Assembly: GCF_021538615.1 (NCBI RefSeq)
Contig: NZ_JAJHIZ010000003.1
Span: 2,232,001 to 2,296,000 of the forward strand
Origin: Niabella agricola
Lineage (GTDB): Bacteria; Bacteroidota; Bacteroidia; Chitinophagales; Chitinophagaceae
Reading direction: 5' to 3'
DNA length: 64,000 nt
A program made the position numbers and the translations under genes. Below the pieces are notes generated by a model, which worked only from the letters and a program-made list of their open reading frames with translations, was not told where the DNA came from and did no database searches. Below are positions 43,040-52,491 of the stretch, one piece after another (position 1 is the stretch's first letter; each line of letters opens with the position of its first letter).

Positions 43040-45415
43040 ATGTGGAAGCAATCCGGCCGTTTTATTCTTAAATACAGGGTCATCTTGTTATGTTTACTGG
43101 CATTGATCACCGTCATTTCCGGCTTCTGGGCCAGTAAAGTAGGATTGAGTTACGAATTTTCAAAAGCAATTCCAACCAATCACCCGGTAAATATTGCCTA
43201 CCAGGAATTTAAGAAGAAATATGGAGAGGATGGTAACCTGCTGGTAGTAGGCGTTCAAACTCCGCACTTATTTTCTGAAAAAACATTCAATGCCTACCTG
43301 GAGCTTCAGACCGGCTTAAAAAAAATTCAGGGTGTAGAAGATGTTATTAGCGTGCCTACGGCCATTAACCTCGTAAAAGATTCGGCCACCGAAAAACTGG
43401 CTGTAAAAAAAATATTTCCGGAAGGTCCGCTGGACCAGGCCCGGATCGATACTGGCGCCGCTGTTTTTAAACGCTTACCCTTTTACCAGGGCCTGTTATA
43501 CAATCCGGCAACCCATGCCTACCTGATGGGGTTGCGCATGAACAAACAGGTAATCAACTCCGCAAAACGGGATGCGGCCATTGCCGCTGTAAAAGCACAA
43601 ACCACCAGATTTACAGAAACCACCGGCATTGATGTAAAGTTAAGCGGACTCCCCTACATCCGTACAGTACTGGCAGCCCGTATTGCCCACGAAATGCAAT
43701 ACTTCCTGGTGGCTTCCATTGTGTTATCGGCAATTATCCTCCTGCTCTTTTTCCGGTCGTTCAGTTCCATGCTGCTTTCGCTTTCCGTGGTGATCATCGG
43801 TGTATTGTTCAGTCTCGGCACCATGCATTTGCTGCACTATAGCATTACGCTTTTAACGGCATTGATCCCCCCCTTGATCGTGGTGATCGGCATTCCCAAC
43901 TGCATTTATTTCCTTAACAAGTTTCACACCAGCTGGAATGAGCTCACAGAGAGCCTTGGCGACGAAGAGATCCGGGCCCGCAAAACCGAATTAAAAAAGA
44001 AAGCAATCGAAAACATGGTGGCCAAAATGGGCGTCGTAACCCTATTCTGCAACCTGGCAGCCGCAGTAGGCTTTGCGGTATTTGCGCTTACAAAAAGTGA
44101 GATCCTGCAGGAGTTTGGCGTGGTTGCCGGCATCAATATTATGTTGCTTTTCTTTATTTCACTGGTGCTGATCCCGGCTGTATTGAGTTTTTTACCGGTA
44201 CCCAAATCCAAACATACCCGTTATCTGTTCAATCCCCGGCTTAACCGCTGGCTGCAGCGCCTGGAACGCTGGTCCATCAATCACCGCAAGCTGGTATATG
44301 CGGTAACCGTAGTGGTAATCGGGCTTACGGCCATTGGCATTTTCAAGCTGAAAAGCAATGCTCATATGGTAGATGATGTTCCACACAATGATAAAATATA
44401 TACCGATCTGAAATTCTTTGAATCCAATTTCAGGGGCGTAATGCCTTTAGAGATCCTGGTAAATACGAAGAAGAAATTTGGCGTTACCCGCAATTTCAAC
44501 AACCTCACCCGGATCGACTCACTGGCACAATACCTGGCGTCCAAACCAGAAATTGCCCGCCCGCTGAGTATTACAGAAGGACTGAAATTTGCCAAACAGG
44601 CTTTTTATGAGGGAGATCCGGCCAATTATTCCATGCCTTCAGAATTCGATCTCCCGGGCCTGGCACAATACCTGAACATGGGTCGCGATTCCGGCGCTGC
44701 TCCAGCCTCAGCTTTTACAAAACTGCTTTCCAGCTTTATGGACAGCACCCGGCAGGAAGCCCGCATCAGTGTGAATATGGCCGACGTGGGATCGCATCGC
44801 TTACCCGAATTAATGAACGATATCCAAAAGCGTATCAACCAGCTATTTCCAAAGGAAAATTATGATGTAAAACTAACAGGCACATCCATTACCTTCCTTG
44901 CGGGCGGGCAGTTTATCATCGACGGGCTTAAAGAAAGTATTTTATGGGCCTTCCTGTTGATTGCGCTTTGTATGCTGTACCTGTTTAAATCCCTGCGTAT
45001 TCTTGTTTGTTCGCTTATTCCTAATGTGATTCCGCTGGTGATCACCGCAGGTATTATGGGCTGGGCCGGTGTTCCGCTAAAGCCCAGCACGGTATTGATC
45101 TTTAGTGTGGCTCTTGGGATCGCCATTGATATTACCATCCGTTTTCTGGTCAACTATAAACAGGAGTTGCCGCGCTATAATGAAGATGTGGCCGCTACTG
45201 TGGTGCAAACCATTCACAGCACGGGCATCAGCATCCTGTACACTTCGATGGTGCTGATCGCCGGTTTTGTTATTTTCTGTTTCAGCAATTTCGGTGGCAC
45301 CCAGGCGCTGGGATGGCTTACATCGCTAACACTGGTTACAGCTACGATAACCAATTTGATTTTATTACCGGCATTACTTATCAGTTTTTCAAAGAAAAAA
45401 AGAGGTAGCAAATAG
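43040..45415 (+). CDS. MMPL/RND-superfamily transporter (HAE3-like)
   Basis: 791 residues with two repeats of one helix, a large periplasmic loop and a five-helix bundle: helix 1 near 13-33, loop to about 225, bundle 225-400; second helix near 420-440, loop to about 625, bundle 630-785. EFGVVAGINIMLLFFISLVLIPAVLSF and ALGIAIDITIRFLVNYKQEL carry the MMPL signatures. Homologues move hydrophobic lipids such as hopanoids or carotenoid-like molecules. No fusion protein or outer-membrane channel gene lies beside it. Confidence 0.87.
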   Translation: MWKQSGRFILKYRVILLCLLALITVISGFWASKVGLSYEFSKAIPTNHPVNIAYQEFKKKYGEDGNLLVVGVQTPHLFSEKTFNAYLELQTGLKKIQGVEDVISVPTAINLVKDSATEKLAVKKIFPEGPLDQARIDTGAAVFKRLPFYQGLLYNPATHAYLMGLRMNKQVINSAKRDAAIAAVKAQTTRFTETTGIDVKLSGLPYIRTVLAARIAHEMQYFLVASIVLSAIILLLFFRSFSSMLLSLSVVIIGVLFSLGTMHLLHYSITLLTALIPPLIVVIGIPNCIYFLNKFHTSWNELTESLGDEEIRARKTELKKKAIENMVAKMGVVTLFCNLAAAVGFAVFALTKSEILQEFGVVAGINIMLLFFISLVLIPAVLSFLPVPKSKHTRYLFNPRLNRWLQRLERWSINHRKLVYAVTVVVIGLTAIGIFKLKSNAHMVDDVPHNDKIYTDLKFFESNFRGVMPLEILVNTKKKFGVTRNFNNLTRIDSLAQYLASKPEIARPLSITEGLKFAKQAFYEGDPANYSMPSEFDLPGLAQYLNMGRDSGAAPASAFTKLLSSFMDSTRQEARISVNMADVGSHRLPELMNDIQKRINQLFPKENYDVKLTGTSITFLAGGQFIIDGLKESILWAFLLIALCMLYLFKSLRILVCSLIPNVIPLVITAGIMGWAGVPLKPSTVLIFSVALGIAIDITIRFLVNYKQELPRYNEDVAATVVQTIHSTGISILYTSMVLIAGFVIFCFSNFGGTQALGWLTSLTLVTATITNLILLPALLISFSKKKRGSK

Positions 45416-45851
45416 AGCCTCCGGAATCGGTAAAACCGTCCCTGCCGAATGAGCAATCCCTGTTTGGAAAGTAATGGCGCTGCGCGATCCAGCCCGGCCA
45501 TAGCGAAATCCCTTAGAACACGTTGGAGTGTAAAGCCCGCTGTTTTAGGAAATCATCTGTTATTTAAAGTGCATACATACCAGGAGCCAGTCCAACACTT
45601 GTTTACAGGGCAAGGATCTTCTGTTTTAATCAATCGTGCATGTCTTCTGTAATCAAAAATTTTGTACGTAGATGATTTGATTACAATCGATCTGATTACA
45701 ATTTTTGGCCATCAACAGGTTCCGGTTTTTTAGTCGGTGGCCACGCCGGTCACCGGGGTTCCAACAACTGCTTTATCCGTCTGCGGCTACCGCCACAAAA
45801 CTGCAGTAAGGGTTAACAAATGCCGCTGATCCCAATCCCTGTTCCAAATGA
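45416..45851. other. Intergenic gap without recognisable gene
   Basis: Between the MMPL gene and the ompH terminator no protein-like frame is evident. The only structure seen is the near-repeat GATTTGATTACAATCGATCTGATTACAATT around 45670-45702, in which GAT(T/C)TGATTACAAT occurs twice. No tRNA-like cloverleaf was noticed. Confidence 0.5.
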
Positions 45852-45883
45852 AAAAGCGGCCTGGTTTTACCAGCGCCGCTTTT
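45852..45883 (-). terminator. Terminator of the ompH-bamA unit
   Basis: A 9-bp stem AAAAGCGGC (45852-45860) with GCCGCTTTT (45875-45883) encloses an inner GGT/ACC pair; on the minus strand it ends in a run of five T. It lies 26 nt past the ompH stop. Confidence 0.8.
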
Positions 45884-45908
45884 GTATATCTTTTTTAAGT
45901 AATAGAGC

Positions 45909-46484
45909 TTACTTCTTTGGGGCCGGTTTTGTACCGCCTGCGGCAGGAGCAGCACCGCCGGTTGCCGGAGCCTGCTGCTGATTTACATTGATTCCCAGTT
46001 TTTGAGCCACTGGTAAAGACAGGTTATCCGCCTGAGGTGCCTCAAAAATCACTTCGTCATGCAGTACATACGTGTATCCTTTTTCCTTTGCATAAGCGCG
46101 TACCGCGTCGGTTACTTTCTTAAACAGCGGCTGAAAAAGTTCCGCCTGCTTTCCCTGGATCATCTGCTGGGCGTACTGTTGCCAGTTGGCTGCCTGCATT
46201 TGCAACTGACCCAATTTTTCTTCGGCCATTTTCTTAATTGATGGAGATGTTTTGGGATCCTTTATCAGTGAATCTTTCTCTTTAATTTCGTCGCTGAGTC
46301 TTGAATATTCCCCACCAACGGAGTCCTGAGCCCATTTTTCCAGTTTCTGTTGTGTAGCCTGTGCTTCGGGCAATGCACCCACCAGTCCTTGTATATCTAC
46401 GTAACCGATTTTTTGAGCGGAAGCTGTAGTTGCACCAATAACAACCATTCCCAATGCCAGGGCAAGAAATTTTATCCGTTTCAT
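45909..46484 (-). CDS. OmpH/Skp-family periplasmic chaperone (second copy)
   Basis: 191 residues: signal peptide (KFLALALGMVVIGATTASAQ), KIGYVDIQGLVGALPEAQ as the beta-body start, a long coiled-coil hairpin (about 45-125) and the closing strand of the body (YTYVLHDEVIFEAPQ). It holds unfolded outer-membrane proteins for delivery to Bam. An unusual Ala/Pro/Gly/Lys-rich tail covers about the last 22 residues. Fourth in the order uppS, bamA, ompH, ompH. Confidence 0.92.
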   Translation of the reverse strand: MKRIKFLALALGMVVIGATTASAQKIGYVDIQGLVGALPEAQATQQKLEKWAQDSVGGEYSRLSDEIKEKDSLIKDPKTSPSIKKMAEEKLGQLQMQAANWQQYAQQMIQGKQAELFQPLFKKVTDAVRAYAKEKGYTYVLHDEVIFEAPQADNLSLPVAQKLGINVNQQQAPATGGAAPAAGGTKPAPKK

Positions 46485-46583
46485 TTAATTTTTTTTGTTT
46501 GTCCGCTCCCGCTGAAGCAGGGCCGGACGGTTTTTAAGTTTATTGTTTTTAAATTTTAAAATTGTTGCAAAAGTGCTTGCAGT

Positions 46584-47096
46584 TTATTTAACCGAAAGTA
46601 ATTTCAATACTTCATCACTTTTGTCCAATTTCGGGTCGGCAAATATAATGGATTTCCCCTCACTTTTATCCAAAACCAGGTCATATCCCTTTTCGATTAC
46701 CAGCTTTTGAACTGCCCGGTTTACCTTCTCCTGCAGCGGTCCCATTAGCTCCTGCCGCTTTTTGAACAGATCTCCTTCAAAACCAAAGCGTTTCTTTTGC
46801 AGATCGCGCAGTTCCCGTTCTTTTTTAAAAAGCTCATCTTCCTTTTTCCTCCGGGCGTCTACGCTCAGCATGCTTTCCTGGGAATAGTACTCGTCATAGG
46901 CCTTATCCAGCACCTCCTGTTTCAGGTCAATTTCTTTCTGCCAGGTAGCAGCGGTAGTGTTAACAGAAGTCTGTACCTGCTTATACTCCGGCATTTTATC
47001 AAATATATAACGGGTATCGATGATCACATATTTTTGAGCCACAGCAGCAGATGCGGTAAAGAAAAGGCCCAGGGCCAGCACAACGAGTTGTTTCAT
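46584..47096 (-). CDS. OmpH/Skp-family periplasmic chaperone (first copy)
   Basis: 170 residues from the ATG at 47096, where the signal peptide starts (MKQLVVLALGLFFTASAAVAQ); the frame extends upstream without support. KYVIIDTRYIFDKMPEYK opens the body, a charged coiled coil covers about 50-115 (RRKKEDELFKKERELRDLQKK), and YDLVLDKSEGKSIIFADPKLD closes it. Paralogue of the next gene. It lies between bamA and the second copy, as in many Bacteroidota. Confidence 0.92.
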   Translation of the reverse strand: MKQLVVLALGLFFTASAAVAQKYVIIDTRYIFDKMPEYKQVQTSVNTTAATWQKEIDLKQEVLDKAYDEYYSQESMLSVDARRKKEDELFKKERELRDLQKKRFGFEGDLFKKRQELMGPLQEKVNRAVQKLVIEKGYDLVLDKSEGKSIIFADPKLDKSDEVLKLLSVK

Positions 47097-47287
47097 GTGT
47101 CTATTTTTTATTGATTTTAGCCACCCCGGATGTTCCCGGGAATTCCGTATAAAAATTTTCATCGCCTTATTCCGGGGATCTTTTGGAAGCACCTCCTGAT
47201 CGCGTGAATTATCCGAAAACTTTTATCGTCATTTCATATACCAATTGGGTTCTTATATATACCAGATGCAAAATGTAGCAAAAAGGT

Positions 47288-50029
47288 TTACTCCGGCTCA
47301 AATCCGAGCATAAAGGTAAACTTGCCAGCATTTTTCAAACCCTGCCCTGGCACCAGCCGGTCAATACCGATACCATAGTCAAACCCGAGCAGCCCGAACA
47401 TCGGCAGGTAAAAACGCATACCCAGACCCACGCTGCGGCGCAGTTTGAATGGATTATACTCCTTATAATCGTGCCAGCCGTTGGCTGCTTCAAAAAATGC
47501 AAGACCATAAATCGTACTTCCCGGGTTGGTTACCAGCGGGTAGCGCAGTTCTGCCTGGTATTTGTTAAAAATGATAAACATATTGCGGGTATCGCCGCCA
47601 CTGCCGTTATCCGGGTTTACGGTAGGATCCGAACTGTTATAAACAGGGTAACCACGCTGGGCAATGATATCGAAACCGGTTAATGAATAGGTATTGCTCA
47701 TACCGGCATCTCCCAACTGAAAGCGCTCGAAAGGAGAGTAATTCAGGTTTTTGTTATACCGGCCCATAAAACCATATTTGGCGGCCAGCTTCAGCACGAA
47801 CTGACGGTTCTTATCTTCTCCTTTAGGACGGCCTAGCGGCACATACCATTGTGCGCCAAAACGCCATTTATGATATTCCACATTTTTGTACTGGGCAGAA
47901 TCCGCCATGGCTACAGAAGATTTGAACGCAGAGTAGGGCGGTGTGGCCTGAACGCTTGCAGTGATCTCACTACCACTTCTGGGGAAAATCGGATCTGATA
48001 CCGAAGAACGGCTTAAGCTTAATTTGAAACTCAGGTTATTGGACACCCCATCATTAAAAGGAAGACCATACTGGTAACCCATTTTCTTAACCTTATAACG
48101 GGTGTACGCAACAGTGTACCCGATCGTAAAGTAGTCATCTGGCCATTTCAGCACCTTACCCAATCCTACGCTGATCCCGTTCACGGTAAGCGAGGTATCT
48201 TTTGAAAAGCGGTACCCGCCACTTCTATACGGATCATAGAAAGATGCATTATACTTGGTATTATTATAACCCAGGGTCAGTGAAGTGCGTTTTTTTCCGC
48301 CCAGCCAGGGTTCAGTAAAGGAAAAATTATAAGAGCGGTATACCCGTCCGTTCGATTGTACCCGAAGGCTCAGTTTTTGTCCATCACCCACAGGCAACGG
48401 ATCCCAGGCTTCTTTTTTCCAGATATTCCTGATAGAGAAGTTATTAAAGGTTACACCAAGGGTTCCGGTAAGACCAATACCGCCACCCCATCCGGCAGAA
48501 AGCTCCAGCTGATCGGAAGATTTTTCCTTCAGCTTCCAGTTGATATCTACCGTTCCGTCGGCCTGGTTGGGTACCGGCTGCGGATTTATGGATTCTGTTT
48601 CAAAATAGTTCAGCGCATTGAGTTCCCTGATAGAACGCATCAGATCGGTACGGCTGAACAGTTCTCCAGGTATGGTTCGCAGTTCCCGGCGGATTACGTG
48701 ATCCTTGGTACGCTCGTTCCCCATGATCACCACATTCTTGATCCGTGCAATAGGACCTTCCTGAATCCGGATCTCATGGTCGATGGTATCGTTGTAGATC
48801 TTTGTTTCTACCGGCGTTACATTAAAGAACAGATATCCGTCATCATTATACAGCGTGGTAATATCATAAACATCTTGGCTGGGCTCCAGTCCCAGCTTCT
48901 TATTCAGTACCGTTGCGTCATAAATATCCCCCTTATTAATGCCCAGAATGCTGTTCAATACGGTATCGGAAAACTTCGAGTTTCCCTTCCAGGTAATATC
49001 GCCAAAATAGTACTTATGCCCTTCATTTACCTTCAGGTCTACATACATCTGGTTATTCCGGATGACCTGTGTATCGGCGATGATCTGCGCATCGCGGTAT
49101 CCTTTTGAGTTGAAGTACTTGATCACTTTTTCTTTATCTTCCGCATATTTCTTATTATTGAATTTTGAGGAGCTGAAGAATTTAAAACGGAAATAAGGAT
49201 CCAGCACTTTCAGCGTTTTGGTTCCGGTAAGAAAACCCCAGTCGCTCATATATTCATTGAAACTATATACCTGCCGGGGGCCGTAAGGACTTACATATTG
49301 AGAGGGGTATAAAGACATCCGGGTGCGTTCCTTGGTGCCCTTCATTTGCTTTTTCAACTTAAGTGCGTCCACACTTTCGTTGCCAAAAAAGTTCACCTCA
49401 TCGATCTTTACTTTTTTGCCTTTATTGATTTTGATGGTAAGGAAGGTGGAATTGGGATAAACCGGATCTTTTGATTCATCCAGGTTAGTGATAATATCGT
49501 AGTATCCTTTATCTTCAAAATACGTTTTTACCACCTGGTAAATATTTTGACGGACGCTCTCTGACAGGATGCGCTGTTTTACCAGTCCGATTTTTTTGGT
49601 CAGTTCTTCGATCTCCGTCTTTTTAACACCTTCAAATTTAAAGTTGCCAAGACGCGGACGTTCGGTAACCTGTATTTCCACGCTTACTTTTTCATTATCG
49701 ACGTGGGTAACATATACTTTTACATCTGCAAAAAGCTGTTGTTTCCAAAGATTGCGAATAGCCCGTGAAAAGATATCCGATCCTGGGTACATAAACTGCT
49801 GCCCTTTCTGGATGCCGGAAACCGATAATACAATGGAGGAGTCCAGGTTGGTCGCCCCTTTGATCTTTATATCGGCAATGACATACTCCCGGGGCGTGGT
49901 GGATTGCAGAAATTCCTGCAACCGCGGGTCAACCGAGGTAACCGGTGTTGTATCTACCTGGGCAAGGGCATGATTTACCGCAAAAGAAAATATGGATAAA
50001 ATACAAACTTTGTATATAAAAAAACGCAT
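47288..50029 (-). CDS. bamA: Outer-membrane protein assembly factor BamA
   Basis: 913 residues. Signal peptide (MRFFIYKVCILSIFSFAVNHALAQ), five POTRA domains (about 50-460; for example IKGATNLDSSIVLSVSGIQKG, VNFFGNESVDALKLKKQMKG, VIMGNERTKDHVIRRELRTI) and a 16-strand barrel (about 470-913), closing with GFDYGIGIDRLVPGQGLKNAGKFTFMLGFEPE-type sequence. It is longer than E. coli BamA (810), as usual here because of insertions in POTRA 3 and the barrel loops. It inserts beta-barrel proteins, including the many encoded in this window. Confidence 0.96.
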   Translation of the reverse strand: MRFFIYKVCILSIFSFAVNHALAQVDTTPVTSVDPRLQEFLQSTTPREYVIADIKIKGATNLDSSIVLSVSGIQKGQQFMYPGSDIFSRAIRNLWKQQLFADVKVYVTHVDNEKVSVEIQVTERPRLGNFKFEGVKKTEIEELTKKIGLVKQRILSESVRQNIYQVVKTYFEDKGYYDIITNLDESKDPVYPNSTFLTIKINKGKKVKIDEVNFFGNESVDALKLKKQMKGTKERTRMSLYPSQYVSPYGPRQVYSFNEYMSDWGFLTGTKTLKVLDPYFRFKFFSSSKFNNKKYAEDKEKVIKYFNSKGYRDAQIIADTQVIRNNQMYVDLKVNEGHKYYFGDITWKGNSKFSDTVLNSILGINKGDIYDATVLNKKLGLEPSQDVYDITTLYNDDGYLFFNVTPVETKIYNDTIDHEIRIQEGPIARIKNVVIMGNERTKDHVIRRELRTIPGELFSRTDLMRSIRELNALNYFETESINPQPVPNQADGTVDINWKLKEKSSDQLELSAGWGGGIGLTGTLGVTFNNFSIRNIWKKEAWDPLPVGDGQKLSLRVQSNGRVYRSYNFSFTEPWLGGKKRTSLTLGYNNTKYNASFYDPYRSGGYRFSKDTSLTVNGISVGLGKVLKWPDDYFTIGYTVAYTRYKVKKMGYQYGLPFNDGVSNNLSFKLSLSRSSVSDPIFPRSGSEITASVQATPPYSAFKSSVAMADSAQYKNVEYHKWRFGAQWYVPLGRPKGEDKNRQFVLKLAAKYGFMGRYNKNLNYSPFERFQLGDAGMSNTYSLTGFDIIAQRGYPVYNSSDPTVNPDNGSGGDTRNMFIIFNKYQAELRYPLVTNPGSTIYGLAFFEAANGWHDYKEYNPFKLRRSVGLGMRFYLPMFGLLGFDYGIGIDRLVPGQGLKNAGKFTFMLGFEPE

Positions 50030-50269
50030 ATAAGGGTTAATGTATTACGGTAATCAATTTTTTTTGCAAAGCAGGAAGCCCTTAAAATTCCTTGCCCTGT
50101 AACCACCTGTCGCTTTCTCTCCGGCAAAAAGCTGGCAAATGACGGCCTGGCACCCAACGCACTTCATTCCCATTGCGGCGGCAAATTAACGGTAAAATTT
50201 GGAAACTGTATGTTAAAAAGAGCCAGTATTTGCCATATGAGACGGTTTTCGCAAACAAATAAGAAGCAA

Positions 50270-51013
50270 TTACGTTACCTGCGCCGATGTTTTCCCAAAT
50301 CTTCTTTCCCGGCTCTGGTAATCAATAATGGCTGCATACAGGTTTTTTTTCCGGAAATCGGGCCAGCGAACCTCGGTAAAATAAAGCTCGGCATAGGCCA
50401 GCTGATACAACAAAAAGTTGCTGATCCGGTATTCTCCGCTCGTGCGGATCATGAGTTCCGGGTCCGGAAAATTATGGGTACAGAGGTATTGCTGCAGTAC
50501 ATCCGGTCCGATCGCTTCCACACTCAGGCGTCCTTCCTGTACATCGCGGGCCACCTGCTTTACCGCGTTCAACAGCTCCCAGCGCCCGCTGTAGCTGAGT
50601 GCCATGACCAGGTTCAGGCCGGTGTTCTGAGCGGTCATTTCCAGCGCTTCATTTAGTTCTTTCCGGGCATGATCCGGCATCATGCTCATATCTCCGATTA
50701 CATGCAGGCGTATCCGGTTCTTATGCAGCACTTCAGCCTCTTTACGGATGGTAGATACCAGTAATTCCATCAGACCTGCTACTTCATATTCCGGCCGGTC
50801 CCAGTTTTCGGTACTGAACGCGTATAAGGTTAGGTATTCGATGCCCAGTTCTGCAGCCCCTTCAACGATATCCCGAACACTTTCCACTCCGTGATAATGA
50901 CCAAAAAGCCGGTCCTGGCCCTGCTCCTGCGCCCAGCGTCCGTTACCATCCATAATAATGGCAATATGGCGCGGCAGGCGATTTTTATCTATTTGCTGTG
51001 CTAAATCTGACAT
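50270..51013 (-). CDS. uppS: Isoprenyl transferase (undecaprenyl diphosphate synthase)
   Basis: 247 residues. It condenses isopentenyl diphosphate units into the C55 carrier lipid. HIAIIMDGNGRWA holds the catalytic Asp22, and YLTLYAFSTENWDRP, LMIRTSGEYRISNFLLYQLAYAELYF are the other conserved blocks. The order uppS then bamA then ompH is the common bacterial arrangement. 240 nt without a gene separate it from bamA. Confidence 0.96.
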   Translation of the reverse strand: MSDLAQQIDKNRLPRHIAIIMDGNGRWAQEQGQDRLFGHYHGVESVRDIVEGAAELGIEYLTLYAFSTENWDRPEYEVAGLMELLVSTIRKEAEVLHKNRIRLHVIGDMSMMPDHARKELNEALEMTAQNTGLNLVMALSYSGRWELLNAVKQVARDVQEGRLSVEAIGPDVLQQYLCTHNFPDPELMIRTSGEYRISNFLLYQLAYAELYFTEVRWPDFRKKNLYAAIIDYQSRERRFGKTSAQVT

Positions 51014-51055
51014 AGAAGCTGCAAATTAAATTTAAAATGCAGAATAATAAATGAC

Positions 51056-51157
51056 AAATGTAGAAGTTAAAAGCGAAAGCCTTCCGTTTCGAAGAGGATC
51101 AGGTCTTACAACGATCCTTGAAACCTGGGGCAAAAAACGCCATTTACTTCTACATTT
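51056..51157. repeat. Inverted repeat between asd and uppS
   Basis: AAATGTAGAAGT (51056-51067) is the exact complement of ACTTCTACATTT (51146-51157), and outward/inward pairing continues with a few mismatches (17 of 20). The whole 170-nt gap is filled by this element. It follows the asd stop and could end or stabilise its transcript. Confidence 0.55.
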
Positions 51158-51182
51158 TACCTTTTGGAATGACCTGTTAATG

Positions 51183-52190
51183 CTATATCAGGTTATTTGC
51201 AGCCAGGTATTCAGCAATCTGAACTGCATTGGTGGCGGCTCCTTTGCGCAAATTATCGCTCACTACCCAAAGATTCAGGGTATTGGGCTGCGATTCATCC
51301 CTGCGGATCCGGCCCACAAAAACCTCGTCTTTTTCATGGGCATCCATTGGCATGGGATAATGCTGGTTGGCCAAATCGTCGGTTACAATAACGCCCGGCG
51401 CTGTTTCCAGCAAATGACGTACTTCTGCCAGGTCAAAATCTTTTTCAAACTCAATATTCACCGCTTCGCTATGCCCGCCCATTACCGGGATGCGTACGGT
51501 AGTGGCTGTAACCCGGATAGAATCATCCCGCATGATTTTTTTGGTTTCATTTACCATTTTCATTTCTTCTTTGGTATAACCGTTATCCAGGAACACATCG
51601 ATCTGGGGGATTACATTCAGGTCGATCGGATATTTATAAGCCATTTCATAACCCTCTTCTTTGCCTGCTACCTCTTTCAGCCGTTCTCCTTTAAGCTGGC
51701 TTACCGCTTTAACGCCGGTTCCGGTAACACTTTGGTAAGTAGATACAACGATGCGCTGTGCATGGTACGCTTTGTGCAGCGGGGCCAGCGCCACCACCAT
51801 TTGTATAGTAGAACAGTTGGGGTTTGCAATGATCTTATCATTGCTGGTGAGCACATCTGCATTGATCTCCGGTACCACCAGCGGCACTTTCGGATCCATG
51901 CGCCAGGCTGAAGAATTGTCTACCACCGTAATTCCGGCTGCCGCAAATTTTGGAGCCCATTCCGTAGAAGTGCCACCGCCTGCCGAAAACAGGGCCACAT
52001 TGGGTTTTGCAGCAATGGCTTCCTCCATGCCTACCACTTTATATTTGGTGCCTTTAAACTCCACTTCTTTTCCCACGCTTTTTGCTGAAGCAACGGGGAT
52101 CAGTTCCGATACTGGAAAATTTCTTTCGGCCAAGACCTGTAACATTTTGGTGCCTACCAAACCAGTGGCGCCCACTACGGCTACTCTCAT
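51183..52190 (-). CDS. asd: Aspartate-semialdehyde dehydrogenase
   Basis: 335 residues. It reduces aspartyl phosphate to aspartate semialdehyde, the branch point to lysine, diaminopimelate, threonine, isoleucine and methionine. VAVVGATGLVGTKML binds NADP, Cys126 in NPNCST is the nucleophile, and His240 in GGHSEAVNIEF is the acid/base residue. Length is normal. Upstream lies an attenuator with a leader peptide rich in Lys, Thr, Met and Ile, so expression is probably set by supply of these amino acids. Confidence 0.96.
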   Translation of the reverse strand: MRVAVVGATGLVGTKMLQVLAERNFPVSELIPVASAKSVGKEVEFKGTKYKVVGMEEAIAAKPNVALFSAGGGTSTEWAPKFAAAGITVVDNSSAWRMDPKVPLVVPEINADVLTSNDKIIANPNCSTIQMVVALAPLHKAYHAQRIVVSTYQSVTGTGVKAVSQLKGERLKEVAGKEEGYEMAYKYPIDLNVIPQIDVFLDNGYTKEEMKMVNETKKIMRDDSIRVTATTVRIPVMGGHSEAVNIEFEKDFDLAEVRHLLETAPGVIVTDDLANQHYPMPMDAHEKDEVFVGRIRRDESQPNTLNLWVVSDNLRKGAATNAVQIAEYLAANNLI

Positions 52191-52213
52191 TGTTGTTTTT
52201 ACTGTTTATCGTT

Positions 52214-52242
52214 AAAAAAAAACCTTCCGCTTTTGCGGAAGG
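52214..52242 (-). terminator. Attenuator terminator in the asd leader
   Basis: On the minus strand CCTTCCGC-AAAA-GCGGAAGG (perfect 8-bp stem, 52242 down to 52223) is followed by nine T (52222-52214). It ends 23 nt before the asd ATG, so it would stop transcription before the gene. Its 5' arm, as GGCCTTCC (52244-52237), can pair instead with GGAAGGTC (52286-52279; one G-U), which starts directly after the leader peptide stop codon and so acts as the antiterminator. Confidence 0.8.
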
Positions 52243-52286
52243 CCTGTTAAAAATTTATGTTGACACACAAAAACCACTGACCTTCC

Positions 52287-52331
52287 TTAAGGACACTTTT
52301 TGGTAAACTTTGTATGTTTCTTTATCATCAT
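52287..52331 (-). CDS. Leader peptide of the asd attenuator
   Basis: A 14-codon frame reading MMIKKHTKFTKKCP with a TAA stop. Ten of 14 residues (five Lys, two Thr, two Met, one Ile) are amino acids derived from aspartate semialdehyde. The first ATG is 7 nt past the -7 box, so translation would be leaderless or nearly so. Stalling at Lys/Thr codons would leave GGAAGGTC free to pair with the terminator arm and allow asd transcription; a ribosome reaching the stop codon would cover it and let the terminator form. This mechanism is inferred from position and pairing. Confidence 0.65.
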   Translation of the reverse strand: MMIKKHTKFTKKCP

Positions 52332-52338
52332 CGGACGG

Positions 52339-52370
52339 CAAAGGTATAAGGGAAATAGATAACTGGCAAA
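52339..52370 (-). promoter_or_regulatory. Consensus promoter of asd
   Basis: On the minus strand TTTG (52370-52367) and TACCTTTG (52346-52339) are 20 nt apart, an exact Bacteroidota -33/-7 pair. The predicted start is near 52335, just before the leader peptide ATG. Confidence 0.75.
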
Positions 52371-52491
52371 AATAATTTCTTCTACATCCGAAGCGACTTT
52401 ATTGTATAAATCGGGTATAAACTTTCAATCGCGCCGTTTTCGGGGCTGCTGTTGCCTTTTACCGGGGGCCTACGTTTATTATAAAAAACAT

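Noticed and set aside
45416..45851. Possible small genes or tRNA in the gap after the MMPL gene
   Set aside because: Open frames there are short, without ribosome sites or protein character, and no cloverleaf with a TTCGA-type arm was seen.
48356..49108. 250-codon plus-strand frame inside bamA
   Set aside because: It is antisense to the clearly conserved POTRA region of BamA and has no recognisable protein features.
51051..51911. 286-codon plus-strand frame opposite asd
   Set aside because: It overlaps the highly conserved asd gene in antisense and starts in an inverted repeat; composition is typical of a shadow frame.
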